From Gammaproteobacteria bacterium (GTDB lineage: Bacteria; Pseudomonadota; Gammaproteobacteria; Eutrophobiales; Eutrophobiaceae), in the NCBI GenBank assembly GCA_022826885.1, contig JAJDUB010000028.1:50001-83515 (forward strand): a stretch of DNA of 33,515 bases. The letters run 5' to 3'. Below the pieces are notes generated by a model. That model was not told the origin of the DNA. It searched no databases and saw nothing but the letters and a program-made list of their open reading frames with translations. Of the stretch, positions 24,526-32,857 are shown piece by piece (the first letter of the stretch is position 1; each line of letters opens with the position of its first letter). The translations under genes were made by a program, and so were the position numbers.

Positions 24526-25869
24526 ATGAAAAGAAGAGATTTTGTTAAATATACCGGTGCGAGCTTCGCGATGCTTGCCGCCACTGATAGTCTCGCAGCC
24601 GAAAATGACTGGAGTTCCATACATCCGCCGGTAGTTGGGGAACTGGACCTCAATGAAATCAATGTGGTAGATACGCATGTACATCCACCCCATCCGATCA
24701 CGCTGACTGAATCCTACGATAAATGGAATTCATCCTTTGTTGGTTCAATGCTGCCCGGCTATGAATACGAAGGTAAGGAACAGTTAAGGAAAAGACTGTC
24801 ATCCGTATTCAGGGAACACCTGTACAACATGCCGAGACAAACCGGTTATTACAACTATGTAGCAAGGGTGTATGGCGTAAATCCCGATTTGGACGGGTTT
24901 AACTCAGTAGTTACCAGCGGCATAAAAAGAGGTTTCAGCAGTTATATAGAATCCATTCTGGACCGGGAAAAAATAGAAAAGGTATTACTGGAGTCACGTG
25001 AAATTGAAGCCAGACGACCGGAGAGCCCGATCCCGTCCGACCGATTTGTGTGGAGTTACAATATTGCAAAGATAATTCAACCGGAATGGGCTGCCGGGAA
25101 AGAACTAAGTTCCCTGAAGGATGTCGTCGCTGAAATAAGTAATATCCTGGAGCACTGTGTGGCCGATGGTTGTGTCGGATTCAAGGTTAATGTGGCCTAT
25201 TACAGACCCCTGGGTATTGACTTAATCGATGCTGGAACGGCGGAAAAAGCCTTGCAGAAACTGCTTAAAAACCCTGCTGACCTGTATGTGCCCTTCAGTA
25301 ACGTTGCGGATTATCAGGAAACCGAAATGCAGGAAGCGTTTCGTAATTACCAGGACTTCCTGCTCAGACATATTTATATCAAGGCAGGTGAGTTGAAGTC
25401 ACGCATCATTATCCATACCGCGGTGGCATTGCACCCGGCATTACGGTTTGATTTCAATAGTCCGTTAAAGCTGAGAAATGTATTTCTGGATGACGAGATT
25501 AAAAAAGTTGAGACCAGGTTCCTCCTGATTCATACCGGGTATCCGTATCATCAGCATGTTGCTGCAATGCTGAGCCAATTTCCTAACGTGTATACGGATC
25601 TTTCTTTCTATTCAAAGTTTCCCGGTGTGCTGGAAGAGACGTTGAGAGCCTTTTTGGCTTTGGCGCCGGCTGACAAGGTAATGCATGGCAGTGATTCCAA
25701 TAATGTACCCGAGGAGATAGGTTACTGCGCCTGGAATGTTCGCCAGGTCCTGGCGAAAATATTAAGAGATTACAAGTCCAATTACGGGTGGAGTCAGTCC
25801 AATTGTGAAGAGATAGCAAACAAGGTATTGCACGGAAATGCGAAAAGGCTTTTTTCAATAGGCAGTTGA
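24526..25869 (+). CDS. Amidohydrolase-2 family protein with Tat signal
   Basis: The 447-residue protein opens with a twin-arginine leader (KRRDFVKYTGASFAML), with likely cleavage after SLAA near residue 25. The TIM-barrel metal-binding signature DTHVHP gives His51 and His53. Further candidates are Lys220 (GFKVN), His297, His336 (IHTGYPYHQ) and Asp390 (HGSDSN). This fits PF04909 metal-dependent hydrolases and decarboxylases, acting folded in the periplasm. The ribosome site before the ATG is poor. Its composition is clearly more AT-rich than the block before it. The 3' end overlaps the converging GST gene by 15 bases. Substrate unknown. Confidence 0.87.
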   Translation: MKRRDFVKYTGASFAMLAATDSLAAENDWSSIHPPVVGELDLNEINVVDTHVHPPHPITLTESYDKWNSSFVGSMLPGYEYEGKEQLRKRLSSVFREHLYNMPRQTGYYNYVARVYGVNPDLDGFNSVVTSGIKRGFSSYIESILDREKIEKVLLESREIEARRPESPIPSDRFVWSYNIAKIIQPEWAAGKELSSLKDVVAEISNILEHCVADGCVGFKVNVAYYRPLGIDLIDAGTAEKALQKLLKNPADLYVPFSNVADYQETEMQEAFRNYQDFLLRHIYIKAGELKSRIIIHTAVALHPALRFDFNSPLKLRNVFLDDEIKKVETRFLLIHTGYPYHQHVAAMLSQFPNVYTDLSFYSKFPGVLEETLRAFLALAPADKVMHGSDSNNVPEEIGYCAWNVRQVLAKILRDYKSNYGWSQSNCEEIANKVLHGNAKRLFSIGS

Positions 25870-26655
25870 TAGCAGTTCAGCCACCCGCGGCCATGCTTCC
25901 AACCCTGCCTTGTTCATTAACGGCAGGTATTTTTCACTGAACCAGTTTGCCACACCCTCACGATATCCCCTTGTCTGAACCAGGCGGGCATACCAGTCGG
26001 CAACATACGGCTTGTCATCCCACAACCCCTGCAGGCAAAGGTGGTCCAGGCGCGTAATATACGGAGAGTAGGCAATATCGGCCAGAGTCAGGCTGTCCCC
26101 GGCCAGCCATTGGTGCAACGCCAGGGCATCGTTCATTTCCGACAACAATTTTTCATACTGCTGAACGGCCTGGACAAAACGGGGCGAATCAACCCCGTGC
26201 GGCACCACCTGTCGCTGCACCTCCTGGATATACGGGTCCCGGATGCCGGCAAAGTGTTTCTCCAGGGTTTCATCCGAACCGCAGGCCTTGATTAACTGGT
26301 GGCGAAAAGCTATCGCAAAACTCAGCACGGCCACTTCCAGGTGCATCCCGTCATCCAGTTTTTTCATCCACCAGCGCGCTTTCGCCCGTCCTGCAGGATC
26401 GGCAGGCAATAACAGTGGTTCCGGATAAACATCGTTCAGGTATTCGATGATGATGTTCGATTCCACAACGATATTGCCGTCATGATCCAGGGCAGGCACG
26501 AGCCCTTTCGGGTTGATTTCCAGGAATTCGGGCCGTTGCTGATCACCACCTCGCAGGTCAAGCTCCACACCCTCCCATTCCACTCCTTTCTCCGCCAATA
26601 GAAAACGTACTTTCTGGGAGCAAGTGGACATGTCGTTATGGTAGAGCTTGAGCAT
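25855..26655 (-). CDS. Glutathione S-transferase family protein
   Basis: A 266-residue soluble GST. The thioredoxin-like N-domain has YHNDMSTCSQKVRFLLAEKG (5-24) with the active-site region around Ser10-Cys12, NPKGLVPAL (48-56) and VESNIIIEYL (64-73). The helical C-domain includes LAGDSLTLADIAYSP. GGAGG lies 8 bases before the ATG. It is the last gene of a - strand series after the monooxygenase-like gene (19-base gap). The C-terminal end overlaps the converging amidohydrolase gene by 15 bases. It may conjugate or dehalogenate an oxidised intermediate or protect from an electrophile. Confidence 0.92.
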   Translation of the reverse strand: MLKLYHNDMSTCSQKVRFLLAEKGVEWEGVELDLRGGDQQRPEFLEINPKGLVPALDHDGNIVVESNIIIEYLNDVYPEPLLLPADPAGRAKARWWMKKLDDGMHLEVAVLSFAIAFRHQLIKACGSDETLEKHFAGIRDPYIQEVQRQVVPHGVDSPRFVQAVQQYEKLLSEMNDALALHQWLAGDSLTLADIAYSPYITRLDHLCLQGLWDDKPYVADWYARLVQTRGYREGVANWFSEKYLPLMNKAGLEAWPRVAELLSTAY

Positions 26656-26674
26656 GGTTCATACCTCCGGATTT

Positions 26675-27880
26675 TCAGATAACCGGTGAGTTGGAGCCTT
26701 TACCCAACAGGATGCGTCCGTAAATCTCAGCGCTGGCATCGTATATGAGCAGGGCATGCATATTGGTCGCATGCAGGTCCCGCGAGGCCCGTTGCAGCGT
26801 GTTCCTCAGCGATAGCGCCGATGCGCCGGCATAGAGAAACAACTTGTCCACTGCATCCAGCAGCATTTTCACGGACAGGCAGCAGTCCATGCGAATGCGC
26901 CCGCGAGTTTCCATGGGCATGGCTTCATTCAACCTCGCATAATGGTCGATATCGTCCGCCATTTTGTACGTGACCAGTTCCGCGGCATGGATTTCCGCCG
27001 CGGCCGAACCCAGAGCCACCTGTACCGGGATCCAGTCGTCGGCGATATGGCCCGTATAGGGTATATTTTTACCGGGAACAATTTTTTTGAATTCTTTCAA
27101 CGCGGCCCGGGCGACACCGAGGGCGCCGCCCACCAGGCAGATGGCCAGCACCGGGACGGCTTGCGACAGGGTGAGCCAGCCTGTGTCTTCGGCCTTGTAC
27201 GCGGGCGCTTCCCGTTCTGTATATTGCGGTATGGATAGATACCGATGGGACGGAACTCTCACGTCCCTGGCCACCAGGGAATTGCTGCCGGTCCCCTGGA
27301 GTCCGGCGACAAACCAGTCATCACGGATCTCCACATCGCCGGTCGGCAATAACAGGTCGGCTTCATCGATCATTTCACCGGACTCATCGAATATTTCCGC
27401 CCCCAGGATCAGCCATTGCGAATGCTCGCAACCGGACCCGAACGGCCAGAAACCATTCAATATGTACGACCCGTCATCTTGTCTGATCGCCTTGCCGCGC
27501 GGCGCTATGACCGCCGAGACGAACGTATCGGGGTTTTCGCCGTATACTTCCTGTTGCGCCTGCTTCGGGAAGTGCCCCATCAACCAGCTATGCGCATGCC
27601 ATACGCCCAGCACCCAGGCCGTCGCGCCGCAACCCTCGCCCACTGCCGCCAGCACGTCGATATAGGAACGAAAGGATAATTCATGACCACCGCAGGATTT
27701 AGGTTGAACAGTACGCAATAACCCGTTGTTTTTAATCAGTTCAACACTTTCCCTGCACAAGCGCCGGTCGGCTTCGGCCTGGTCGGCATACTGTTTCAAA
27801 TCTTCTATGATCGACTCGGCCCTGGCCTTGATTTCCTCAGCGGTCAGCGTTTCTGTTGCGGCAACGATTGGTGTGGGCAT
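26675..27880 (-). CDS. Acyl-CoA-dehydrogenase-fold, class-D flavin monooxygenase-like protein
   Basis: The 401-residue product is of the same family as the 23178-24341 gene. It has LLRTVQPKSCGGHEL in the N-domain, FWPFGSGCEHSQW at the start of the beta domain, GLQGTGSNSLVARDV with VPSHR, and a C-terminal RASRDLHATNMHALL. The DLHA...H pattern and GTGSN are typical of HsaA-like oxygenase components that use reduced flavin from a partner reductase. The ATG at 27880 is chosen: AAAGGAG lies 6 bases before it, whereas the frame opens upstream at 27931 with no ribosome site. It lies 47 bases after the PQQ-propeller stop and 19 before the GST gene. No reductase gene is adjacent. Substrate unknown. 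Confidence 0.84.
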   Translation of the reverse strand: MPTPIVAATETLTAEEIKARAESIIEDLKQYADQAEADRRLCRESVELIKNNGLLRTVQPKSCGGHELSFRSYIDVLAAVGEGCGATAWVLGVWHAHSWLMGHFPKQAQQEVYGENPDTFVSAVIAPRGKAIRQDDGSYILNGFWPFGSGCEHSQWLILGAEIFDESGEMIDEADLLLPTGDVEIRDDWFVAGLQGTGSNSLVARDVRVPSHRYLSIPQYTEREAPAYKAEDTGWLTLSQAVPVLAICLVGGALGVARAALKEFKKIVPGKNIPYTGHIADDWIPVQVALGSAAAEIHAAELVTYKMADDIDHYARLNEAMPMETRGRIRMDCCLSVKMLLDAVDKLFLYAGASALSLRNTLQRASRDLHATNMHALLIYDASAEIYGRILLGKGSNSPVI

Positions 27881-27927
27881 GGTCACTCCTTTCAAAATAT
27901 TATATACACAAACTAAATACAATAAGG

Positions 27928-29481
27928 TCAATAGCGTTGCGAATTTGGTTGCAGTATTGTCATCCCTCCCACCGGTTTTACCGGGTTTCTGTAGTCTGAA
28001 GGTAATGACGGGTTGACCCCGTAATAAAAAAATGAACCGAAGATTGTCGTGTGACTTACCGTTATCTCGCTGTCGTAACCAATTTTAATCATTCCCTCAA
28101 CAGTATCCCTGACCACGGTACATTTCAGTAATTCTCCATTTCCCGGATCAAGCGCGCAGACAACTGTTTTATGGGGTATGGGCAGGGTAAGGCCGGTACC
28201 CGGTTGATGGTAGTCATAACCCAGGTTCATCCCCACCCAGACATGATTGGCCGAAACGGAAATAACGCTGACCAGCCTGGCGACCGGTTTGCCGTCCGGA
28301 ACCAGGGGCGGGAACGGTTCCAGTTCAGGCAGCATCTTAACGGCGACGGCATCATACGTTCGCGCCCATTTTATGGAGCCATCGTCCGGATTCAGGGCGA
28401 TCACAGTCGGCGCCGCAAAAATATTGCCCGTGTAGATGGTATCATCGGGACCGATAGCCGGAGATAACAACCCTTCGCCTTTTGCAGACCAGCGAACTTC
28501 TCCGCTGTAGGAAGCAACGGCAAGCATGTTGCCGTCGCCGTCAGCGCTATAGACAGTGTCTCCGGATACCGATAGCGCAGGACTGGTTCCGCTACCCCCG
28601 CCCATCGGCAGTTCAATCGCCGTTGAGATGCCGGCTTCCGTGATATCCAATCCATACAATACCCCGGTATATTTATCTCCCTGTTTTGGTCCGGCTGCAG
28701 TAATAAATATTCGACCGGTTTCAGGATGGACTGCGGGCGCATTGGCTACCTGGACGCCGTAACCGAAAGCAATTTGTTTAAACAGCGGTATGACTGTTTC
28801 ATCCATCAGTCCGCCTTGCCACACACCCGGCAGGGACGGCCCTTGTTGCGGTGGCGTGCCGGCTGGCAGGTTAAACACGGGTACTGCCGGCGCCCCTGTA
28901 TCCCTCCTGTAAAACAGGACTTTACCTTTTGTTGTAATACCGCCGACATAGCCTTGTCCTGAAATAACCTGGTACACGAACGGGTCGCCTGCTTCCGGCA
29001 ATCGTGTTTCCCATTTCAATGCTCCATCGGGATGGAACGCCCAAAGTTGGTTGCCGTCGCCGATATATATGTCTCCATGAACATCAATCACCGGCGCATT
29101 AAACCCGGCATGGGAATCAAGATCATCGGCTGACATCTGCGGAGCGCTTTCCCAAAGTAACCGGCCGTTCCTGTCGAAAGCATGCAAATGGCTGAATCCG
29201 GGCCCCCTGGCGCTGGTAACGAAGTGGTTTCCATGCCCGCCGATGACGCCGGGATTAATCAACGCCGCGCCGTCAAGCACCGATACGCGCACGACCAGGT
29301 CTGCCGAAGTCGGAAGTGGAGAAAAATCGGAATTTCGTGAATCCCGGTGAACACTGGCCCATGGGACTTGTCCATAATGTTCGGGCAGATCAAGTACGGC
29401 AAATAAATTATTTGCCCAGGTCAGGTATGTCAATAACAGTATTGCGGGGAAGCTGGATTTTGTAAGGTTGTTGTATGGCAT
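27928..29481 (-). CDS. Exported PQQ-like beta-propeller repeat protein
   Basis: The 517-residue protein starts with a Sec-type signal peptide (KSSFPAILLLTYLTWANNLFA, cleavage near residue 28; 20-residue portion only implied). Repeated blade motifs with G-x-hydrophobic-W and DG patterns occur along the chain: GRLLWES, GALKWET, GEVRWSA, GSIKWAR. The blades carry A-P and DxDGxL features as in PQQ-dependent dehydrogenase-like or WD/PQQ scaffolds. No catalytic Asp-Cys-Cys motif of true quinoprotein alcohol dehydrogenases was seen, so a binding or scaffold role is more likely. It precedes the monooxygenase and GST genes on the - strand. Export location and partner are inferred. Confidence 0.8.
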   Translation of the reverse strand: MPYNNLTKSSFPAILLLTYLTWANNLFAVLDLPEHYGQVPWASVHRDSRNSDFSPLPTSADLVVRVSVLDGAALINPGVIGGHGNHFVTSARGPGFSHLHAFDRNGRLLWESAPQMSADDLDSHAGFNAPVIDVHGDIYIGDGNQLWAFHPDGALKWETRLPEAGDPFVYQVISGQGYVGGITTKGKVLFYRRDTGAPAVPVFNLPAGTPPQQGPSLPGVWQGGLMDETVIPLFKQIAFGYGVQVANAPAVHPETGRIFITAAGPKQGDKYTGVLYGLDITEAGISTAIELPMGGGSGTSPALSVSGDTVYSADGDGNMLAVASYSGEVRWSAKGEGLLSPAIGPDDTIYTGNIFAAPTVIALNPDDGSIKWARTYDAVAVKMLPELEPFPPLVPDGKPVARLVSVISVSANHVWVGMNLGYDYHQPGTGLTLPIPHKTVVCALDPGNGELLKCTVVRDTVEGMIKIGYDSEITVSHTTIFGSFFYYGVNPSLPSDYRNPVKPVGGMTILQPNSQRY

Positions 29482-29583
29482 GCGGCATTCCGGCCTGGAG
29501 CTGGACAGGGATCGTCCTGCTCAGCGTAATAACGCTCACCTATCATACACACGATTTGTGCTTTGAGCAGGGCAGGGGTGTAA

Positions 29584-30090
29584 TTAGTTATAACTGGCGG
29601 TCACGCTGAAATCGGCGCTGTTCGTCAGGGTCTGCAATACGACACAGTAGCGTTCAGTTAACTGGATCAGTTTATCCAGGGACTCGGCCGGCGCATCGGA
29701 CTGCAGGGCAAAGCGCAGGCGAATATCCCTGAAACCGACCTTTGCATCACGGTTCACCGCCAGGGTGCCGCGGAAGTCCAGGTCGCCTTCAGCATGAACG
29801 CTGGCGTCGGTTAAATTAATCCCCATCGCCGTGGCGACAGCTTTCAGGGTCACGCCGGCGCAGGCCACCAGCGCTTCAAGCAGCATATCTCCCGAGCAAA
29901 GCTGCGAACCGTCCCCGCCCGCGGCCGGGTGCAGGCCTGCTTCGGCTAGCTGCCTGCCGGTCTCCACCTTGCAGGCTATGCCTTCGGTCACGTGACTTTC
30001 CGCGCGCATGGTAATGACCGCGGTCTGGGGAGCGTCGGTGTACTGTTGCTTTAACGGCGCCTGTAACTCTTTCAACTCTGTGGAATCCAT
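29584..30090 (-). CDS. OsmC/Ohr-family protein
   Basis: The 168-residue protein has the OsmC fold with a redox cysteine pair, Cys77 (in SGDMLLEALVACAG) and Cys149 (in LTERYCVVLQTL). These are the positions at which OsmC-type enzymes reduce organic hydroperoxides with thiols. An extra Cys65 is in GSQLCSG. AGGAGA lies 6 bases before the ATG. It diverges from the NTF2-like gene at 30198 and lies 102 bases upstream of the PQQ-propeller gene on the same strand. It may protect against peroxides from the neighbouring flavin monooxygenase. Whether it shares that transcript is unclear. Confidence 0.88.
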   Translation of the reverse strand: MDSTELKELQAPLKQQYTDAPQTAVITMRAESHVTEGIACKVETGRQLAEAGLHPAAGGDGSQLCSGDMLLEALVACAGVTLKAVATAMGINLTDASVHAEGDLDFRGTLAVNRDAKVGFRDIRLRFALQSDAPAESLDKLIQLTERYCVVLQTLTNSADFSVTASYN

Positions 30091-30197
30091 AGTAGTCTCC
30101 TGGTACTGTCACATCGTGTTGTGAATATTCCGGCGAATCTGCCTGTGGCTTATCATGATAAATCCTGAAAAACCAGAATCAAGGGAGGGACGGGAAA
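30091..30197. promoter_or_regulatory. Divergent promoter region with a 12-bp palindrome
   Basis: TTATCATGATAA at 30150-30161 is a perfect palindrome midway between the OsmC-like and NTF2-like genes. It could be an operator for both. A long purine-rich ribosome site AGGGAGGGACGGG precedes the + strand gene. No promoter boxes stand out. Confidence 0.3.
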
Positions 30198-30599
30198 ATG
30201 CCTGATAAACGTGCCGCGATAAGAAAGATACTGAATCGCATTGTGGAAAGCGTTCATAACCTGGATTATGAGGCCGTGCGTGATCTGATACCCGATGACG
30301 GCGTTTATTTCGGTTCGTCCGCAGTCAAGGCGCAAGGGTATGATGAACTGTATAAAAAGCAGTTTTCCAGGGTCTGGCCGAATATCGATGAATTCAGAAT
30401 AGATCCCTCCTCCATCTCCATTCATACTTCAGGTAAAATTGCCTGGGCTATCTGCCTGTTCGAGTCTTCCGTATCGGGAACGGATGGAGAATCATCAGCC
30501 CGCAGGGGCCGGATGACCTTTATCTTTGAATGCCGTGATGAAAAATGGGTTATGGTGCACAGCCATGATTCACTTTATCCTACCCTGGAGGATCAGTAA
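30198..30599 (+). CDS. SnoaL/NTF2-like small protein
   Basis: A cytoplasmic protein of 133 residues. It has an N-terminal helix (residues 5-30), VYFGSSA, then helix and three strands ending IFECRDEKWVMVHSHDS, the pattern of SnoaL_3/NTF2-like folds (nuclear transport factor 2 superfamily). The last strand has His115 and His117. Such proteins are small isomerases, hydrolases or binding proteins, so no function can be named. The stop codon is directly followed by the TTG start of the metallo-beta-lactamase-fold gene, making a coupled pair. Confidence 0.8.
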   Translation: MPDKRAAIRKILNRIVESVHNLDYEAVRDLIPDDGVYFGSSAVKAQGYDELYKKQFSRVWPNIDEFRIDPSSISIHTSGKIAWAICLFESSVSGTDGESSARRGRMTFIFECRDEKWVMVHSHDSLYPTLEDQ

Positions 30600-31718
30600 T
30601 TGACCACACCTGGACTTGGAAATATGAATAATCAACGTACAGCAAGAACTTTTATTGTTTCATTACTTGTTTGCGGCATTCTTCCCTGCATCACCGTTTA
30701 CGCGGCGGAAAGCGATGCTTCCGGATATCTGAATGATCCGTTTACCCGGCCCGGCATTATTACCCCGTACACATTGCCGGAAGCATGGCCTGTTCACCTG
30801 GACAGGGATCCCCTGGACCGCAGCCCTGAGAATACCGACACCAGGATGGTGGTGCTGGGTACCGGCATGCCTCAGCCCAACCCGTACCGTTCCGGGCCTG
30901 CGTATGCCGTGGTCGCAAATAATCAACCCTACCTGGTGGACGCCGGCGAGGGGATATGGCGTTCCCTGGCAAGGGCGGTCCTGATCCACGGCGATGAAAT
31001 CAACATGGCGCTGGCGCCGATAAAGTTGAACTACCTGTTCGTCACCCACCTGCATGAAGACCATACAGTAGGCATCCCTTCACTGATACTGAATCCCTTT
31101 AAACTGAACATACCTGCGCCGAAGTCCATCTACGGGCCCGAAGGCATCGACGAGATGGTCGAACATATCCTCGCCGCATGGAAGATCGATATTGCCGCCG
31201 AGTTGTCCGATGGTTACGATCCCATAGGCGCGCAGGCTACCGGACATATTGTTGATGTCGATAAACAGGGGCTTGTGTACCAGGATGATAACGTGACGGT
31301 GGAGGCTTTCAGGACCATTCACGGCCCCCTGAAGGACACTTTCGCTTATCGATTTACCACGCCAGACAGGATCATCACGTTTACCGGGGATGGCGGTCCA
31401 TACCATGAGAACATCGTGAAAGCCGCAATGAATGCCGACCTGCTGGTCGCCGAGGCGGTCACCGAAAAAAATATCGGTTACGCCAACTGGGGCGGCGCTA
31501 CGGTCGAAGAGAAGAAAAAGGAGATATTCAGGTACCACTTCTCTCCGGCTGTGCTGGCCCGGATCGCAACCGAGGCAAAGGTGAAGGCCGTCGTGCTCAG
31601 CCATGAGCAGAATTACGCAGCCCCTGAAGATTTTCGCAGAACGGGTCTTAAGGATGAGATCATCGAGGCGGGCTACAAGGGAACCATTTACTCGGCAATG
31701 GATGGAGACGTGTATTAA
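30600..31718 (+). CDS. Exported metallo-beta-lactamase-fold hydrolase (RNase Z/arylsulfatase-like)
   Basis: The 372-residue product has a signal peptide with positive N-region and hydrophobic core SLLVCGILPCITVY (cleavage near AA at 35-36). The metal motif VTHLHEDH gives His150, His152, Asp154 and His155. Further ligands are His241 (TIHGP), Asp264 (FTGDGG) and His335 (LSHEQ). This matches the beta-lactamase fold in its RNase Z-like branch, including AtsA-type arylsulfatases. The TTG at 30600 is chosen: GGAGG lies 8 bases before it and it abuts the previous stop. An ATG at 30624 is the alternative and would give a shorter, more usual signal peptide. Substrate probably an ester, sulfate ester or lactone in the periplasm. 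Confidence 0.86.
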   Translation: MTTPGLGNMNNQRTARTFIVSLLVCGILPCITVYAAESDASGYLNDPFTRPGIITPYTLPEAWPVHLDRDPLDRSPENTDTRMVVLGTGMPQPNPYRSGPAYAVVANNQPYLVDAGEGIWRSLARAVLIHGDEINMALAPIKLNYLFVTHLHEDHTVGIPSLILNPFKLNIPAPKSIYGPEGIDEMVEHILAAWKIDIAAELSDGYDPIGAQATGHIVDVDKQGLVYQDDNVTVEAFRTIHGPLKDTFAYRFTTPDRIITFTGDGGPYHENIVKAAMNADLLVAEAVTEKNIGYANWGGATVEEKKKEIFRYHFSPAVLARIATEAKVKAVVLSHEQNYAAPEDFRRTGLKDEIIEAGYKGTIYSAMDGDVY

Positions 31719-31813
31719 CCGGTTGAATACGGTGATACGCCATGGCCGTGTTGACTGCAGAGGTTCATGTGGCAGAATGAACGCCCCTGTTCGGTACCGA
31801 TAAATGGTTATAA

Positions 31814-32857
31814 ATGTCAGTCAAAATAAACCCTGCCCGCCGCGCGCTCATGAAGTCTGCGTCCGCGTATGGCCTGATTGCAATATTTCCCCGGATATTG
31901 CACGCCGCAACCACGGTCGATAAACGTGTGAACCTGTACGCTGACGATAACCTGGCTGCCTACGGCTTCCCCGACGGTCATCCCCTGGGCATCGACCGTC
32001 AGGGCGCGTTCCTGCGGGAAACGGATAAGCGGGGCCTGCTCTCAAGAGTTGCCAGGCATGCATCAGTTGAGGCATTACGTACGGAGATAACCCGTTTTCA
32101 TGGTGATGGATACGTCGAAAAGGTATTCACTGCCGAGAAGCAGGGCCTGCACCTGCTTGATCACGGTGATACACCGGTCTTTCCCGGTGTCTATAGGGCT
32201 TCCGCACATGTCGTCGGCGCTGCGCTTGACGGACTTGCACAGGTGATGGGCGGGCAATGCCTGCGCACCATGCAGCCGATCGGCGGCCTGCACCATGCAG
32301 GGCGGGACCATGCTGCCGGCTTCTGCGTGTTCAACGACCTGGGGGTAGTGATCGAAACCTTGCGACAGGTGTATGGCATCAAGCGTGTCGGTTACCTCGA
32401 TATCGACGTGCACCACGGCGATGGCGTATTTTACGCTTTTGAAGACGATCCCGACCTGATCTTTGCGGATATCCACCAGGACTCACGCACACTTTATCCA
32501 GGCACCGGCCGGGAGAACGAAACAGGCAAGGGCAGGGCAGAAGGCGCCAAGTTGAACATTGAACTTCCACCGTTCTCCGGCGATGCCGAGTTCATGGAAG
32601 CCTGGCCGCGTATTGAGGCGCATTTCGAAAAATTCAAACCTGAGTTCTTCGTCTTCCAGTGCGGCGCTGACGGCCTGAGAGGTGATCCGCTGGCGCAACT
32701 CCGATATTCTCCTGCCGTGCACGAGCACGCTGCGCGCCGCATGGTGGCGCTGGCGGATGAGTTCGCGGGGGGACGCATTATGGCGTTTGGAGGGGGCGGG
32801 TACGACCGGACAAACCTGGCCCTGGCATGGAATGCCGTACTTGCCGAGTTACTATGA
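31814..32857 (+). CDS. Histone-deacetylase/AcuC-family protein with Tat-like leader
   Basis: The product has 347 residues. The N-terminus contains RRALMKSAS, which matches the twin-arginine RRxFLK form, and a hydrophobic stretch up to LHA near residue 31. The deacetylase domain keeps LHHAGRDHAAGFC (paired His160-His161), FND, the zinc ligands Asp198 and His200 in DIDVHHGDG, Asp286 in CGADGL and Tyr330 in GGGGY. So all HDAC-type catalytic positions look intact. The family acts on acetylated lysine, polyamines or amides, usually in the cytoplasm, so a periplasmic copy is unusual. There is no good ribosome site. Its stop overlaps the tupA start as ATGA. Confidence 0.9.
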   Translation: MSVKINPARRALMKSASAYGLIAIFPRILHAATTVDKRVNLYADDNLAAYGFPDGHPLGIDRQGAFLRETDKRGLLSRVARHASVEALRTEITRFHGDGYVEKVFTAEKQGLHLLDHGDTPVFPGVYRASAHVVGAALDGLAQVMGGQCLRTMQPIGGLHHAGRDHAAGFCVFNDLGVVIETLRQVYGIKRVGYLDIDVHHGDGVFYAFEDDPDLIFADIHQDSRTLYPGTGRENETGKGRAEGAKLNIELPPFSGDAEFMEAWPRIEAHFEKFKPEFFVFQCGADGLRGDPLAQLRYSPAVHEHAARRMVALADEFAGGRIMAFGGGGYDRTNLALAWNAVLAELL

